The notes beneath the pieces were generated by a model. The model worked only from the letters and a program-made list of their open reading frames with translations. It did not search any database and had not been told where the DNA came from. The position numbers and the translations under genes are program-made. A stretch of DNA of 64,000 bases from Methanolacinia petrolearia DSM 11571. GTDB taxonomy: Archaea; Halobacteriota; Methanomicrobia; Methanomicrobiales; Methanomicrobiaceae. The stretch spans positions 1,302,001-1,366,000 of the forward strand of contig NC_014507.1 of the NCBI RefSeq assembly GCF_000147875.1. Direction: 5' to 3'. Below are positions 62,552 through 64,000 of the stretch, piece after piece (positions within the stretch are counted from its first letter, which is position 1; every line of letters starts with the position of its first letter).

Positions 62552-62691
62552 CCCCGCCGGAATTTTTTTAAAAATAATATATAGCCAACCATTAAAATAT
62601 AATTGGATTCAAACGGGTTTTATGTTAGAGTGCGTCCGGTCATCCTAATCCTGTCCGGAACGGGCTTGGGCAATCAGGGGAGACATATATT

Positions 62692-63456
62692 ATGAAACTG
62701 GTGTCATGGAATGTAAACGGGCTCAGGGCTGTAGAGAAGAAAGGTTTCCTGGATTTTGTAAACGAATACCAGCCCGACATTCTCTGCGTCCAGGAGACTA
62801 AGGCGCACGAGGATCAGCTGAGCTCTTCGATCCGCCACCCGAAAGGATATTTTTCTTATTTCAGTTCCGCGGAAAGGAAAGGATACAGCGGGACCGCCCT
62901 GTACTCGCGTTTCGAACCTGAAAGCATCAGCTACGGGTTCGGCGTCCCTGAGCTCGACAGCGAGGGAAGGATAATTATCGCCGAATACAGCGATTTCAAT
63001 CTTTACGATATCTATTTCCCGAACGGCAAGATGTCGAAGGAGAGGCTTCAGTTCAAGATGGATTTTTACGAAGAGTGCCTGAGGCATGCCGTAAGCGATC
63101 TGGATTCCGGGAAGAACGTAATAATCTGCGGGGATGTGAATACCGCCCACAAAGAGATAGACCTTGCACGCCCTAAAGAGAACTCGAAGGTCTCCGGGTT
63201 CCTTGAGATCGAAAGGAAATGGATCGACCGGCTGCTTGATGCAGGTTTTAAGGACTCGTTCCGTATGTTCACATCCGAGGGAGGATATTACTCCTGGTGG
63301 GATCTCAAGTCTGGAGCCCGCGAGAGAAATGTAGGGTGGAGAATTGATTATTTCTTCGTCAGCGACGGCATATCCGGCAGGGTGAAATCGGCTTCGATAC
63401 TCTCGCAGGTCGAAGGATCGGATCACTGTCCGGTAGAGCTGGAACTGAAATCCTAA
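62692..63456 (+). CDS. xth: Exodeoxyribonuclease III / AP endonuclease
   Basis: A 254-aa DNA repair nuclease of the ExoIII/APE1 family. Metal and catalytic residues are in SWNVNGLRA (Asn), VQETKAH (Glu), CGDVNTAHKEIDL (Asp, Asn), and WRIDYFFVSDG and GSDHCPVEL (Asp-His). It acts at abasic sites in base excision repair. It lies alone between trpF and the aldolase fragment, with an AT-rich spacer upstream. Confidence 0.94.
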   Translation: MKLVSWNVNGLRAVEKKGFLDFVNEYQPDILCVQETKAHEDQLSSSIRHPKGYFSYFSSAERKGYSGTALYSRFEPESISYGFGVPELDSEGRIIIAEYSDFNLYDIYFPNGKMSKERLQFKMDFYEECLRHAVSDLDSGKNVIICGDVNTAHKEIDLARPKENSKVSGFLEIERKWIDRLLDAGFKDSFRMFTSEGGYYSWWDLKSGARERNVGWRIDYFFVSDGISGRVKSASILSQVEGSDHCPVELELKS

Positions 63457-63506
63457 ACTAAAAATTCCAAAATAAAATTGAAATAACTGCCTGAGATAAA
63501 AAAAGA

Positions 63507-64000
63507 TTATTGATTGTTGTAGATCTTTAATGCAGCCGCGATCTCTGCATTGTCGATTGTTATTGCCGACACTGCGTTGCACATCCTTACCGCTTCGTCG
63601 AGAGTTTTCTGGTGGATGTTCCTTCCGGTCGCATTCCCCGATGCGCCGCCGGTGTGTATCTGGTCGTAGAGCTGTTTGAGGAAATCCTCGCCCGAGACAC
63701 TCGAACCGCCTGCACAGACCAGTTTCGTTTTTCCTGCTGCCGCGACGGCTTCTTTCATAAGTTCCGCTGACGAACTTCCGTCCTTCTTCGGGGCATTGAC
63801 CTTGACGAAATCGGCACCGAGGGCCGATGCGACTCCTGCTGCGCCGGCGATCAGGTGCGGGTCCTTCTCGTCCTTTACGGCTTTTCCACGCGGGTAGATC
63901 CAAAGAACGACTATGAGACCGTGCTGGTGAGCCTCGTAGATGATCTGTGCTGCTTCGCGGATCATCTCTCCCTCGTATTCGCTACCGAGATAGATCGTAT
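63507..64000 (-). CDS. Archaeal class I fructose-bisphosphate aldolase (5' truncated by window edge)
   Basis: A DhnA-family aldolase running off the right edge; the internal frame shows TIYLGSEYEGEM just before the edge-proximal Met. The phosphate-binding end ASGNATGRNIHQK and the lysine region VKVNAPKKDG are seen, along with LVCAGGSS. Such enzymes are aldolases for glycolysis/gluconeogenesis or ADH synthase for aromatic amino acids; the RNIHQK loop fits the aldolase better, but the Schiff-base context is only partly visible, so the choice is tentative. Confidence 0.82.
   Translation of the reverse strand, partial: TIYLGSEYEGEMIREAAQIIYEAHQHGLIVVLWIYPRGKAVKDEKDPHLIAGAAGVASALGADFVKVNAPKKDGSSSAELMKEAVAAAGKTKLVCAGGSSVSGEDFLKQLYDQIHTGGASGNATGRNIHQKTLDEAVRMCNAVSAITIDNAEIAAALKIYNNQ

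Noticed and set aside
1-64000. CRISPR arrays, rRNA, integrases or transposases
   Set aside because: No regularly spaced direct repeats with unique spacers, no rRNA-like sequence and no recombinase motif were found; the only tandem array is the short 23.3-kb operator.

Overview
The window reads as chromosome of a methanogenic archaeon. The domain is clear: archaeal PCNA, PriL, archaeal DnaG, Alba, S17e, FtsZ2, CDP-archaeol synthase, RaSEA and leaderless or short-leader TATA promoters. The methanogen call rests on F420H2:NADP oxidoreductase, methanogenesis marker protein 14, an MptN-like glutamate ligase, a CobY-type guanylyltransferase and HypACE. The gene set and the secreted DUF3821/NEW3-type proteins suggest order Methanomicrobiales (Methanolacinia/Methanoplanus-like). 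The genus is an inference from memory, not a search result.

Layout. 1-12.2 kb: mostly minus-strand metabolic genes (HAD phosphatase fragment, amidotransferase + Dph6 + exported acetolactate decarboxylase, YgiQ, glutamate synthase, Fno, Mrp/NBP35, a two-gene HTH operon with a palindromic operator, M20 peptidase, MoaA, RlmE). 12.4-18.5 kb: plus-strand information-processing and lysine block (pcn-priL, ThiN, S17e-dapA-dapB-ferredoxin-asd-alba). 19.4-23.4 kb: DUF373, a coiled-coil protein and a cdrS-like/ftsZ2 division operon preceded by an 11-bp-period operator array. 23.5-31.9 kb: cobD-cobY, ornithine cyclodeaminase, structured repeat copy 1, RaSEA, tRNA-Ser, hypCAE, pyrC. 32-40 kb: hairpin-rich intergenic DNA, dnaG, mptN/tes, carS-pyrE-purD-argF. 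40-46 kb: marker-14 operon and an ABC-2 exporter with a secreted NEW3 protein. 46.3-47.2 kb: structured repeat copy 2 plus non-coding DNA. 47.2-55.8 kb: membrane Ser/Thr kinase with an HTH-FHA regulator, TauE, ArgG, M42 peptidase, aminotransferase, PHI and an encapsulin-type mini-ferritin. 55.9-60.1 kb: a RiPP-like locus (two NHLP/Nif11-like precursors, a B12-type radical SAM enzyme and a PqqD-M50 membrane protease) next to a remnant of the structured repeat. 60-64 kb: malic enzyme, TrpF, ExoIII and an FBP-aldolase fragment.

The best candidates for something undescribed are: (1) the archaeal RiPP-like locus at 55.95-59.9 kb; (2) a 275-nt multi-hairpin repeat, two full copies with compensatory base changes, one remnant and a possible distant relative; (3) the regular operator array in front of cdrS-ftsZ2; (4) the HTH-FHA/transmembrane-kinase pair. 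No CRISPR array, rRNA, transposase or replication origin was seen.
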